Part shown: positions 27,120-37,367 of the stretch, in pieces
Numbering within the stretch: the first letter of the stretch is position 1
Layout of the letters: each line of letters opens with the position of its first letter
Source: Candidatus Neomicrothrix sp. UBA2983
GTDB taxonomy: Bacteria > Actinomycetota > Acidimicrobiia > Acidimicrobiales > MedAcidi-G1
Assembly (NCBI GenBank): GCA_002346745.1
Contig: DEAL01000021.1
Coordinates: 9,510-73,509, forward strand
DNA length: 64,000 nucleotides
Reading direction: 5' to 3'
Notes under the pieces: generated by a model
What the model was told of the DNA's origin: nothing
What the model saw: the letters and a program-made list of their open reading frames with translations, nothing else
Databases searched by the model: none
Position numbers and translations under genes: made by a program

Positions 27120-28621
27120 ACGCCGTCCGGGCCCCGGCCGTCATCATGCTCGTCGCCCTCCTCATCGGTGCCTTCGCCTTCGCGGCGGAGTCATCCTCGC
27201 CGGAGCGGACGGACGAGAGCGTCACGGCGTTGGCCGAGTGGTCGCTGGCCGGTGCGGCGGCAGACCTGTGGTTCTGCGAGGGCCCGACCCAGCGGGCGGC
27301 CGGTGTGGCTGACCGGGTGGTGGCCCTCGTCAATCCCACCGACTCACCGGCCGAGGGGCGGATCACGGTCGTGGACGAGTCGGGGAACCGGGTGAGCCGG
27401 ACCTATCAGGTGGAGGCGGGGACCACGTTCGAGTTCCGTCCCGACCCCTTCGTGCCCAGGGCCGACTACGCCGCCGTCACGGTCGAGGCTCCGTCGGGGG
27501 GGTTGTACGTCGACCAGGCCGTCCTCGGCGAGGCGTCGAACGGACTCGACCGGGGGCCCTGTGCGACCTCGACCTCCTCCTCGTGGCGTCACCCGTGGGC
27601 GACGACGGAACGGCCCGGGACCACGGCGGTGCTGCTGCTCCACAACCCCTTCCCCGGGAACGCCGTCGCCGACCTGCGCCTCGTCGGCGACCTCGGGCGA
27701 CGGGAGTCGCTCGATTCCCAGGGCATCGTCGTGGGCAGCCGCTCACTGGTCGCTCTGGACCTGGGGGAGCGGGTCGCCGACTCGGAGGTCGTCTCGGCCA
27801 TCGTCGACGTCCGGGTCGGCCAGCTCGTGTCGGCCCTGTTCCTGGCGGGCGACGGCGTCTCCCCGAACGCCTGGGAAGGCGTCGACCTGACCCCCGGCCT
27901 GCCCGGGGACGCCGGCCGCCTGTTCCTGGCTGGCCCCGGACTGTCCGACCGGGACGCCGGAGCCGAGCACGCCGGTCCGCCCCTGGACGCCTCGGTCGTC
28001 CTGCTCAATGCCGGTGGGGAGGCGGTGGAGCTCGAGGTGGTCCCACACCCGGTGTCGGGTGGGGCGTTCGTCGAGCCGTTCCGGCTGGTCCTGCACCCCG
28101 GACGCCGCGAGGTCGTGGACCTGCTCGGCGATGGCCGGCTCGACGGCATCGGCCCGTTCCTGCTCGAGGTCCGGTCGTTCGGCGCGCCGACCCTGTCCGC
28201 CGCCCTGGTCACGCGGGAGTACCGGCTGCCCGGCGACGACACGGGCGAACCCGTCCGTCCGGGCTTCGACGTCAACTCTGCCGTCGACCATGCCGCCACC
28301 TCCTGGCGCGTGCGCGTCGATCCGTCCTCATCGGCGACGGCGACGTTGGTCGTGGCCAACCCGTCCAGGGCGGGGATCGCAACGGTCCAACTGGCCGTGG
28401 TGGCCGGTCCGGGGTCCGACGCCGAGGCCGACGCCGAGCGGCCCCTCCCCGCCGCCCTCGAACTCGATCCGGGAACCCTCGTCGAGGTCCCGCTCCCGCC
28501 GGGTGTGGTGGAGGTCGAGTCCTCGGCGCCGGTCACGGTCCTCGTGCGCGAGGTGGGGGCGTCGGGCCGGACGGGCTGGTCGGGCGTGGCGGGGGCCGGG
28601 ACGGTCGTCCGGCCCTCCTGA
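27116..28621 (+). CDS. DUF5719-like secreted or membrane-anchored protein
   Basis: Seen: 501 aa; an N-terminal hydrophobic segment at about 8-24, then an all-beta-looking extracytoplasmic region. It contains the block LWFCEGPTQRAAGVADRVV, with repeated phrases of the type VVLLNAGGEAVELEV and TLVVANPSRAGIATVQL that look like repeated beta-sandwich modules. This fits the DUF5719 family, which neighbours giant GT2 genes in Actinobacteria. It overlaps the GT2 by ATGA, so equal production is expected and a physical or functional partnership is likely. No catalytic motif is visible. Confidence 0.68.
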   Translation: MNAVRAPAVIMLVALLIGAFAFAAESSSPERTDESVTALAEWSLAGAAADLWFCEGPTQRAAGVADRVVALVNPTDSPAEGRITVVDESGNRVSRTYQVEAGTTFEFRPDPFVPRADYAAVTVEAPSGGLYVDQAVLGEASNGLDRGPCATSTSSSWRHPWATTERPGTTAVLLLHNPFPGNAVADLRLVGDLGRRESLDSQGIVVGSRSLVALDLGERVADSEVVSAIVDVRVGQLVSALFLAGDGVSPNAWEGVDLTPGLPGDAGRLFLAGPGLSDRDAGAEHAGPPLDASVVLLNAGGEAVELEVVPHPVSGGAFVEPFRLVLHPGRREVVDLLGDGRLDGIGPFLLEVRSFGAPTLSAALVTREYRLPGDDTGEPVRPGFDVNSAVDHAATSWRVRVDPSSSATATLVVANPSRAGIATVQLAVVAGPGSDAEADAERPLPAALELDPGTLVEVPLPPGVVEVESSAPVTVLVREVGASGRTGWSGVAGAGTVVRPS

Positions 28622-28640
28622 GTGTCGTGTGGTGCCCTGG

Positions 28641-29084
28641 TCAGCCGGTGTCGCAGCCGTCGGGCACCGAGCCGGGGTGGCGGACCTCGGCCAGGGAGGC
28701 CCAGAGGTGGGTGGTGCTGACGGGGCCGAGGTGGTGGTGACGGACCACGCCGTCGGCATCCACGACGAGGACCAGGGGGACGGCGTCGATGCCGTAGCGG
28801 TCGTGCACCGCCCGTGCCGCCGCGACCTCGACGTCCACGACCGCCACCTCGTCGCTCTCCAGGGGGCGTGCCCGCTCGAGGACGCCGGCGCACGACGCAC
28901 AGGAGGCGCTGGTGAAGACGGCCACCAGCCACGGCGCCTCGGGACGCTCGAAGTCGGTCCGGCTGACCTGGTCCGGCATGGTCCACCCGGTCCGGACCGG
29001 GGTGCGGTCGGTGCGGCGCTGGAGCAACAGGGCCACTGCCCCGGCCGCCGCCGCCACGACGACCAGGAGCAGCAGGCGGTCCAC
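28641..29084 (-). CDS. Membrane-anchored thioredoxin-like protein
   Basis: Seen: 147 aa from the GTG at 29084. One N-terminal membrane segment (residues 3-22), then a thioredoxin fold with PWLVAVFTSASCASCAGV, giving a C62-A-S-C65 redox pair, and a cis-proline region DAVPLVLVVDADG. The domain would face the outside and act in thiol exchange on exported proteins. The gene starts 2 nt after the ftsH stop, so it is probably translated by coupling. An open frame extends further upstream inside ftsH but has no similarity before the membrane helix. CASC is an unusual active-site dipeptide. Confidence 0.78.
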   Translation of the reverse strand: MDRLLLLVVVAAAAGAVALLLQRRTDRTPVRTGWTMPDQVSRTDFERPEAPWLVAVFTSASCASCAGVLERARPLESDEVAVVDVEVAAARAVHDRYGIDAVPLVLVVDADGVVRHHHLGPVSTTHLWASLAEVRHPGSVPDGCDTG

Positions 29085-29086
29085 CG

Positions 29087-31039
<1,953 letters not shown>

Positions 31040-31045
31040 GGGTCC

Positions 31046-31051
31046 ATCGTA
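31046..31051 (-). promoter_or_regulatory. -10 box (TACGAT) for ftsH, leaderless
   Basis: Minus-strand TACGAT, 6 nt before the ftsH ATG; no SD. Confidence 0.5.
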
Positions 31052-31141
31052 CGGGGTGCCGTCCCCGGCCGGGCCCCGCCAGTGCGCTCGGCCGACCCGT
31101 TCCTCGTCGGCGACCGATGCGAACGAGGGGGGTGCCCTCGC

Positions 31142-31147
31142 TAGGGT
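31142..31147 (+). promoter_or_regulatory. -10 box (TAGGGT), leaderless promoter candidate
   Basis: TAGGGT, 7 nt before the ATG at 31155; no SD. Confidence 0.5.
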
Positions 31148-31154
31148 TCGGCCG

Positions 31155-31871
31155 ATGAACGCACCGCCTGCGGACCCGGCCGGTCCGGCCGTCTCCGGGG
31201 GCGACTGGGGCCTCCGGCCCGTCCTCGCCGGCCTCGGCATCGGCTGGGCCACCACGGTCCTGGTGCAGTTGGCGGTCATGGCGGCAGGCGGGTTCGAGGT
31301 CGGCGACGACCTTCCCCTCGAGGCGATCTCCCTCTTCCAGGTCGCCCTCTGGGTGGGACTGTTCGGCGTTCCGCTCTGGGTCGTCAGCCGCTACGACCTG
31401 CCCTGGTCGGCGCTCGGGCTGGCGTTCTGGCGCCGCGACGTGCTCTCGGGCCTCGGCATCGGGATCCTGGCCCAGGCGGTGCTGGTGCCGCTCATCTACG
31501 TCCCGATCCTGCTGCTGCGTGACGACCTCGACGTGGCGGCAGAGGCGCGCGACCTGGTCGACAAGGCCGACGGCCTCGGCGTCGCCCTCCTCGTGCTCGT
31601 GGTCGTCGTGGGGGCGCCGGTGGTCGAGGAGGTGTTCTTCCGCGGGTTCGCCCAGCGAGCGATCGTCCGGCGGCTCGGCCGCTGGCCGGGACTCGTCGCC
31701 ACGTCGCTGCTGTTCGGCCTGGTCCACTTCCAGTTGCTGCAGTTCCCGGCGCTCGTGGCGTTCGGCCTGGTTGCCGGCTGGCTGGCGCAGCGGGACGGAC
31801 GGCTGGGCCGGGCGATCTGGGCCCACGTCGGCTTCAACGCCTGGACGGTCGGGGTGCTGCTGTGGACGTGA
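31155..31871 (+). CDS. CPBP-family intramembrane metalloprotease
   Basis: Glutamic-type intramembrane protease of the Abi/CAAX (Rce1-like) superfamily. Seen: 238 aa with about six to seven membrane segments. Motif 1 EEVFFRGF gives the catalytic Glu pair and Arg. Motif 2 is FGLVHFQ with its His, and motif 3 is HVGFNAW. Bacterial members process or protect against small peptides, or mature membrane proteins; the substrate is unknown here. The stop overlaps the next gene. Confidence 0.88.
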   Translation: MNAPPADPAGPAVSGGDWGLRPVLAGLGIGWATTVLVQLAVMAAGGFEVGDDLPLEAISLFQVALWVGLFGVPLWVVSRYDLPWSALGLAFWRRDVLSGLGIGILAQAVLVPLIYVPILLLRDDLDVAAEARDLVDKADGLGVALLVLVVVVGAPVVEEVFFRGFAQRAIVRRLGRWPGLVATSLLFGLVHFQLLQFPALVAFGLVAGWLAQRDGRLGRAIWAHVGFNAWTVGVLLWT

Positions 31872-34537
31872 CCCGCCCCGAATCCGAAGCAGCGGCGGTC
31901 GAGGCCGAGGCCGCACCGGCGACGGTCGAGGCCGCTCCGGCGAGGGTCGAGGCCGGGGTCGAGGCCGCAGGGGCGGAGGTCGACGCGCCGCGCCGGCGCC
32001 TGGGGTTGACGGGAGCCGGTTGGGTGACGTTGTTCTGCGTGGCCCTCGCCACGTTCTTCGTCCTCTGGATGGTGAACCCCGACGGCGTGCTGTTCCGGCG
32101 CACGACCCCGACGGGCGGCGACCTGGGCGCCCACGTCTGGGGGCCCGCCTACCTCCGTGACGAGGTGCTACCCCGGTTCCGACTCAGCGGCTGGACGCCC
32201 GACTGGTACGCCGGCTTTCCCGCCTACCACTTCTACATGGTCGTCCCGATGCTGCTCGTCGTCGTCGTCGACGTCGGCCTGCTGGTTCCACTGGCGTTGC
32301 CCGTGTCGATGCTCTCGGTCGCCGGCCTGGTCCGGGTGCTGCGGCGCCGGCCACGCGGCTGGGTACCGCTGGCCTGGGGGCTGGGCTGCCTGTCCATCCT
32401 GGTCTGGCCCGTCCACTACGGCATGGCCATCAAGCTGGTGTCCGTGGCGGGCCTCGTGGCCCTCCCCGTGGCCGGCTGGGCCCTGGGGCGCCTGTCCGGG
32501 CTGCCGTTCCCCGGCCCTGCGCTCCTCTCGGTGTCGACATTGCTGTTCGTCTTCGACCGCTCGTTCAACATCATGGGCGGGAACCTCATGTCGACCATGG
32601 CGGGGGAGTTCGCCTTCGCCCTGGCGGTCCCGACCTGCCTCGTCTACATCGGCCTCATGGTCCGGGGCGTCGAGACCGGTCGCGACCGGGCCTGGGCGGC
32701 GGTGCTGCTTGCCCTGACCGGACTCTTCCACCTGCTGGTGGCCTTCTTCGCCCTCGTGGCGACCGGCGTGGCCGTCCTGTTGCGCCCCGGACGGGCGACC
32801 CTGCGCTGGGTGGTCGGGATGGGGGCGTTGGCCGGCCTGTTGTCGGCGTTCTGGGTCCTGCCGTTCTGGTGGCGCAGTGACCACCTCAACGACATGGCCT
32901 GGCACAAGCTCACCCGGTTCCGGGCCTACCTGTGGGACCGGGACGGGCTGGCCGCCGACTTCCTCACCAACGACCCGCCCCTGCAGCCGGTGCTGATCGC
33001 GGCCCTCGTGGGCGCCGTGCTGTCGGTCCTGTTCCGTCGGCGGCTGGGCCTCGTTCTGGCCGGCAGCGGCGTCCTGCTGCTGTTGGCGTTCATCCACCTC
33101 CCGGAGGGCCGCCTCTACAACGGCCGCATCCTCCCCGCCTACTACCTGTGCGCCTACCTGTTGGCGGGCCTGGCGGTGGCCGAGGTGCTCCGGCTGCTGG
33201 GACGCCTGGTGGACGGACTGGTCGGACTCGGCGGCCGCACGGTCGCCGGGGTCGGCACGGTCGTCGCCACCCTCGCCGCGCTCGTGGTGCTGGGCCTGCC
33301 GCTGCGGGCCCTGCCGGGTGGGTCGATGGACGGCAACGCCTACCGCTGGCTGGCCTGGGAGACCGAGGACCTGAACCTGGGCCGGTCCTGGGCCCGCTGG
33401 AACTTCAGCGGCTACGAGGAGCGGACCGGCGATGCCAGCGGCGGGGGCTGGGACGAGCTGCGGGCATTCACCGCCACCATGGAGGCCGTCGCCGGCGAGC
33501 ACGGCTGCGGGCGACTCATGTGGGAGTACAAGAGCGACCTGACCCGCTACGGCACGCCGATGGCGCTGATGCTGGTGCCGATGTGGACCGACGGCTGCGT
33601 CGGCTCCATGGAGGGCCTCTACTTCGAGTCATCCACGACGACGCCGTTCCACTTCCTGGTGCAGTCGGAGCTCTCGCCGGCACCGTCGCGGGCCCAACGG
33701 CACCTGCCCTACCGGGGCTTCACCCTCGAACAGGGCCTGGAGCATCTCCGCCAGTTGGGCGTGCCGTACTACGCGGCGTTCTCGGAGCAGCCGGTCAACG
33801 AGGCCCGAGCCCACCCGGCGTTCACCGAGGTCGCCAACAGCGGCCCGTGGACCGTGTTCCTCGTGGACGGGGCACCGCTGGTCGAGGGCCTCGAGTTCGA
33901 GCCGGCGGTCTGGGCCGACGTGGACCACGGGACCTGGCTGGACCCGGCGGTGGAGGTGTTCCAGCAGGGCGACGGCGTGGTGCAGCGCTCCATCGGCGGC
34001 CCCGACGCCTGGCAACGGGTCGCCGCAGACGAGGAGCCCGAACAGCGGCTGCTCGACCCGGTGGTCGTCTCGGGGATCGAGGCCGGCATCGACCGGGTGT
34101 CGTTCGACGTCGACCGGACCGGCGTGCCGGTCGTGGTGAAGGTCTCCTACTTCCCGAACTGGTCGGTCGAGGGGGCGGACGGCCCGTGGCGGCTCACCCC
34201 CAACCTGATGGTCGTCGTCCCGACCGACGGGTCCGTCACGCTCACCTACGGTCGGACCGGCATCGACGTGCTGGCCAGCCTGCTGACGATCATCGGTCTG
34301 GTCGTGCTGGTCGTCCTGTGGCGGCGGCGGGAACCCACCTGGCCGATGACCGCCTGGTACGACGTCCTCGGCACGGTCCCCGACGTCGACGGGGCCGTGG
34401 ACCGCTGGGCCGACCGACGTTCCATCGGAACGGACGACGACGACCCGGATTGCGCCGAACTCGCCGATTCGGCCGACGTCCCGGATCCCGACGACCTCGC
34501 CGATTCCGACGGGGATCCGGAGGGTCCGGGCGCGTGA
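31862..34537 (+). CDS. Large polytopic membrane protein, GT-C/YfhO-like
   Basis: Seen: 891 aa; an Ala/Glu/Val low-complexity cytoplasmic N-terminus (residues 1-45); then about twelve membrane segments over 50-480, with the first outside loop carrying PTGGDLGAHVWG, an Asp in the place expected for GT-C enzymes; a large soluble domain from about 485 to 790; a last membrane helix near 800-818; and an acidic tail rich in Asp. GT-C enzymes use a polyprenyl-phosphate sugar outside the membrane, and the next gene encodes a polyprenyl-phosphate-sugar synthase-like protein. The assignment is inferred from topology. The start may equally be GTG 31868, which overlaps the upstream stop as GTGA. Confidence 0.68.
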   Translation: MDVTRPESEAAAVEAEAAPATVEAAPARVEAGVEAAGAEVDAPRRRLGLTGAGWVTLFCVALATFFVLWMVNPDGVLFRRTTPTGGDLGAHVWGPAYLRDEVLPRFRLSGWTPDWYAGFPAYHFYMVVPMLLVVVVDVGLLVPLALPVSMLSVAGLVRVLRRRPRGWVPLAWGLGCLSILVWPVHYGMAIKLVSVAGLVALPVAGWALGRLSGLPFPGPALLSVSTLLFVFDRSFNIMGGNLMSTMAGEFAFALAVPTCLVYIGLMVRGVETGRDRAWAAVLLALTGLFHLLVAFFALVATGVAVLLRPGRATLRWVVGMGALAGLLSAFWVLPFWWRSDHLNDMAWHKLTRFRAYLWDRDGLAADFLTNDPPLQPVLIAALVGAVLSVLFRRRLGLVLAGSGVLLLLAFIHLPEGRLYNGRILPAYYLCAYLLAGLAVAEVLRLLGRLVDGLVGLGGRTVAGVGTVVATLAALVVLGLPLRALPGGSMDGNAYRWLAWETEDLNLGRSWARWNFSGYEERTGDASGGGWDELRAFTATMEAVAGEHGCGRLMWEYKSDLTRYGTPMALMLVPMWTDGCVGSMEGLYFESSTTTPFHFLVQSELSPAPSRAQRHLPYRGFTLEQGLEHLRQLGVPYYAAFSEQPVNEARAHPAFTEVANSGPWTVFLVDGAPLVEGLEFEPAVWADVDHGTWLDPAVEVFQQGDGVVQRSIGGPDAWQRVAADEEPEQRLLDPVVVSGIEAGIDRVSFDVDRTGVPVVVKVSYFPNWSVEGADGPWRLTPNLMVVVPTDGSVTLTYGRTGIDVLASLLTIIGLVVLVVLWRRREPTWPMTAWYDVLGTVPDVDGAVDRWADRRSIGTDDDDPDCAELADSADVPDPDDLADSDGDPEGPGA

Positions 34538-35721
34538 GGGAGCGGCTGAGACGGTTCGCGGTCGTCGGCCTCGTCGCCACGGCGGTCGACATCGCCCTCC
34601 TCGTCGTGCTCCGGCGGGCCGGATGGCCACTGGTCGTGGCCGACCTCGTCGCCCTCGCTGCGGCGGCGCTCGTCGCCCGTCCGCTGCACCGCCTCATCAC
34701 CCTCCGCGACGATCCGTTCGCCCGCTGGATCCGCTCGCCGGGGCTCTTCCTCGCCGTGGTGTTCAGTGCGGGCGTGGTGGACGTGCTCGTCCTCGGCCTG
34801 CTGGCACCCGACGAGCCGGGATCGGGCGACATCGCGGCGAAGGTCGTCGCCGTCGCCGCCGCGGCGCTCGTCCGCGGCGTGGCCTACCGGACGCTCCTCT
34901 TCCGGGTCATCCGGCGGGAGCAGGACGAACCCAGCCGACGCCCTGTCGCTCCCGGCCGCAGGCGGCTCTCCGTCGTCGTGCCCGCCTACCGGGAAGCCGA
35001 CCGGATTGCCGGCACCGTGGTCCGAATACGAGAGGAACTGGCGACGGTGCTGGACCCTGACGACCTCGAGGTCGTGGTCGCCGACGACGGTTCCGGCGAC
35101 GGCACGGCCGAGGCGGCCGAGGCGGCGGGGGCCGATGTGGTCGTGCGACTGCCGGCCAACCGGGGCAAGGGGGCGGCGCTGCGAGAAGGCGTGCAGGCGG
35201 CCTCGGGACGCACCGTGGCGTTCACCGACGCCGACCTGGCCTATGCCCCCGCCCAGTTGGCGAGGCTGCTGGCGGCGGTCGAGGAGGGCCACGACATGGT
35301 CGTCGGCAGCCGCCGCCACGCTGGATCCTCGGACGTGGTCAGAGCGGGCCGACTCCGGCAGGCAGGGGGACGGCTCGTGAACCTGGCCACCCACGCCCTC
35401 CTGCTGGGCCAGTACCGGGACACGCAGTGCGGCCTCAAGGCCTTCCGCTCGGACGTGGCGCGGGCACTCTTCGGTGCCACGACCGTCGACGGCTTCGCCT
35501 TCGACGTCGAATTGTTCCACCTGGCGGAGCGCTGGCGCCTGTCGCTGGCCGAGGTGCCGGTGCAGGTCGAGCATTCCGAGCGCACGACGGTTCGGGCGCT
35601 TCGGGACGGCCTCGGCATGCTCGGGAGCCTGGTCGGGATCCGCCAGCAGGCCCGTCGGGGCGCCTATCCGGCCGATGTGGGCCTTCCGGCCCCCGGATGT
35701 GGGCCTTCCGGCCCCCGGTAG
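34534..35721 (+). CDS. GtrA-like membrane domain fused to a polyprenyl-phosphate-mannose-synthase-like GT2
   Basis: Seen: 395 aa from a GTG overlapping the preceding stop as GTGA. Residues 1 to about 130 contain four hydrophobic helices, as in GtrA-type proteins thought to flip or handle polyprenyl-phosphate sugars. Residues about 145-390 are a DPM1-like GT2: LSVVVPAYREADRI, VVADDGSGDGT, FTDADLAYAP for the metal site, and DTQCGLKAFRSDVA. Usually these domains are separate or in the opposite order. The likely product is polyprenyl-phosphate mannose or glucose, used by the preceding membrane protein. The last residues are encoded by a 22-nt tandem duplication whose end provides the TAG stop. 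Confidence 0.82.
   Translation: MRERLRRFAVVGLVATAVDIALLVVLRRAGWPLVVADLVALAAAALVARPLHRLITLRDDPFARWIRSPGLFLAVVFSAGVVDVLVLGLLAPDEPGSGDIAAKVVAVAAAALVRGVAYRTLLFRVIRREQDEPSRRPVAPGRRRLSVVVPAYREADRIAGTVVRIREELATVLDPDDLEVVVADDGSGDGTAEAAEAAGADVVVRLPANRGKGAALREGVQAASGRTVAFTDADLAYAPAQLARLLAAVEEGHDMVVGSRRHAGSSDVVRAGRLRQAGGRLVNLATHALLLGQYRDTQCGLKAFRSDVARALFGATTVDGFAFDVELFHLAERWRLSLAEVPVQVEHSERTTVRALRDGLGMLGSLVGIRQQARRGAYPADVGLPAPGCGPSGPR
35675..35718 (+). repeat. 22-nt exact tandem duplication at a gene end
   Basis: Two identical 22-nt units, 35675-35696 and 35697-35718, encode the last residues of the GtrA-GT2 protein in two different frames. TAG, which is both stop codon and start of the next promoter box, follows directly. 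Confidence 0.9.
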
Positions 35722-35724
35722 CGT
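35719..35724 (+). promoter_or_regulatory. -10 box (TAGCGT) sharing the upstream stop codon, leaderless
   Basis: TAGCGT, 8 nt before the ATG at 35733; its TAG is the stop codon of the upstream gene. Confidence 0.5.
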
Positions 35725-35732
35725 GCCGCCCG

Positions 35733-37091
35733 ATGGGTGACGCGGCGGCGGTCTTCAAGGCCTACGACGTTCGTGGGCTGACGCCCGAGGAACTGGACGC
35801 CGACCTGTGCCGGTCGATCGGCGTGGCATTCGCCGCCCTGGTCCGTTCCGAGGAGCCGGACACGGGATCGGTGGTCGTCGCCCGTGACATGCGCCCCAGC
35901 GGCGGCGAACTGGCGGCAGCCTTCACCGACGGTGTGACGGCGACAGGACTCGACGTCGTCGACATCGGGCTGGCCTCGACCGACATGCTCTACTTCGCCT
36001 CGGGCCACATGGGGATACCCGGCGCGGTGTTCACGGCCAGCCACAACCCGGCGGGCTACAACGGCATCAAGCTCTGCCTCTCGGCGGCGCGCCCGATCGG
36101 GATCGACTCGGGCCTCGGTCGGATGCGCGACGACGTGCTATCCGGCGTCCAGCCTCCGTCCGGGCCGACCGGCTCGGTCACCTCGCTCGACCTCCTCGAG
36201 GCCTTCGCCGGCCACGTGCGTTCGTTCGTCGACGTGGCGGCGCTCCGGTCGCTGCGGGTCGTCGCCGACACGGCCAACGGCATGGGCGGGCTCGTCGTAC
36301 CGGCGGTCTTCGCCGGCCTCCCGGTCGACCTCGACGTGCTCTATCCCGAACTCGACGGCACCTTCCCGAACCACCCGGCCGACCCGATCCAGCCGGAGAA
36401 CCTGCGCGACCTCCAGGCCCGGGTCCTCGAGACCGGGGCGGACGTGGGCCTGGCCTTCGACGGCGACGCCGACCGGGTCTTCCTCGTCGACGAGGCGGCC
36501 GAGCCGGTCTCGGGAACCCTGACCACCGCCCTCGTCGCCCGGTCGGTGCTCCGGCGGGAGCCGGGAGCCGCCATCGTGCACAACCTCATCTGCGGCCGGG
36601 TCGTCCCGGAGGTCATCGCCGAGCACGGTGGGCGGGCGGTGCGCACCCGGGTCGGCCACTCGTTCATCAAGGCCGTGATGGCCGAGCAGGGTGCGTCCTT
36701 CGGCGGCGAGCACTCCGGCCACTACTACTTCCGCGACAACTGGCGGGCTGACTCCGGCCTGATCGCCGCCCTCATCGTGCTGGCCGAGCTCTCGGCCTCC
36801 GGCGGCACCCTGTCGGACCTGCTGGCACCGTTCCGGCGCTACGTGGCCTCGGGCGAGCTCAACTCGAGGGTCGCCGACCCTGTGGCGGTCATCGAGCACG
36901 TGTCCCGGCACTATGCGTCCTCGCCCCAGGACCGCCTCGATGGCCTGACCGTCGAGTGCGACGGCTGGTGGTTCAACCTCCGGCCGTCCAACACCGAGCC
37001 GCTGCTGCGACTCAACCTCGAGGCAGGCGACGCAGACGCCTGCGCCGAGCGGGTGGCCGAGGTGCAGGCGCTCATCGACGCCGTAGGTTGA
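35733..37091 (+). CDS. Phosphomannomutase/phosphoglucomutase
   Basis: Interconverts hexose-6-phosphate and hexose-1-phosphate; with the window's manA it would supply mannose-1-phosphate. Seen: 452 aa; FKAYDVRGLTPEEL; the phosphoserine loop TASHNPAGYNGIK; the metal loop FDGDADRVFLVD; the sugar-binding loop GGEHSGHYYF; and the phosphate-binding RPSNTEPLLRLNLE. All four active-site loops are intact. The actinobacterial homologue is usually called ManB. It begins a probable unit with the Trm112-like gene and manA. Confidence 0.93.
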   Translation: MGDAAAVFKAYDVRGLTPEELDADLCRSIGVAFAALVRSEEPDTGSVVVARDMRPSGGELAAAFTDGVTATGLDVVDIGLASTDMLYFASGHMGIPGAVFTASHNPAGYNGIKLCLSAARPIGIDSGLGRMRDDVLSGVQPPSGPTGSVTSLDLLEAFAGHVRSFVDVAALRSLRVVADTANGMGGLVVPAVFAGLPVDLDVLYPELDGTFPNHPADPIQPENLRDLQARVLETGADVGLAFDGDADRVFLVDEAAEPVSGTLTTALVARSVLRREPGAAIVHNLICGRVVPEVIAEHGGRAVRTRVGHSFIKAVMAEQGASFGGEHSGHYYFRDNWRADSGLIAALIVLAELSASGGTLSDLLAPFRRYVASGELNSRVADPVAVIEHVSRHYASSPQDRLDGLTVECDGWWFNLRPSNTEPLLRLNLEAGDADACAERVAEVQALIDAVG

Positions 37092-37112
37092 GTCCGACGG
37101 GAGGAATCCACG

Positions 37113-37349
37113 ATGACACTCGATCCCAAGCTCCTCGAGATCCTGGCGTGCCCCGACGACAAGGGTCCGCTGCTCTACTTCGCCGACGAGGCGTCGCTGT
37201 ACAACCCGCGGCTCCGCCGCCGCTACGCGGTGAGCGAGGGGATCCCGGTCATGCTCGTCGACGAGTCCGAGCAGGTCGACGACGCCGAGCATGAACGCCT
37301 GCTGATGCTGGCCGAGGCGACGGGCGTCCGCCCCACCTTCGAGGCCTGA
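37113..37349 (+). CDS. Trm112-like small protein
   Basis: Seen: 78 aa; LDPKLLEILACPDDKGPLLYF then RRRYAVSEGIPVMLVDE, the standard Trm112/YcaR layout. The usual second zinc cysteine (CPxCKG) is Asp here, so zinc binding through that pair is lost, as in many bacterial members. The role is unclear; eukaryotic and archaeal Trm112 activates methyltransferases. The start is supported by GGAGG about 10 nt upstream. The position between a phosphomannomutase and manA is conserved in Actinobacteria as I recall. Confidence 0.85.
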   Translation: MTLDPKLLEILACPDDKGPLLYFADEASLYNPRLRRRYAVSEGIPVMLVDESEQVDDAEHERLLMLAEATGVRPTFEA

Positions 37350-37367
37350 ACCACCCACCGGCCGGAC

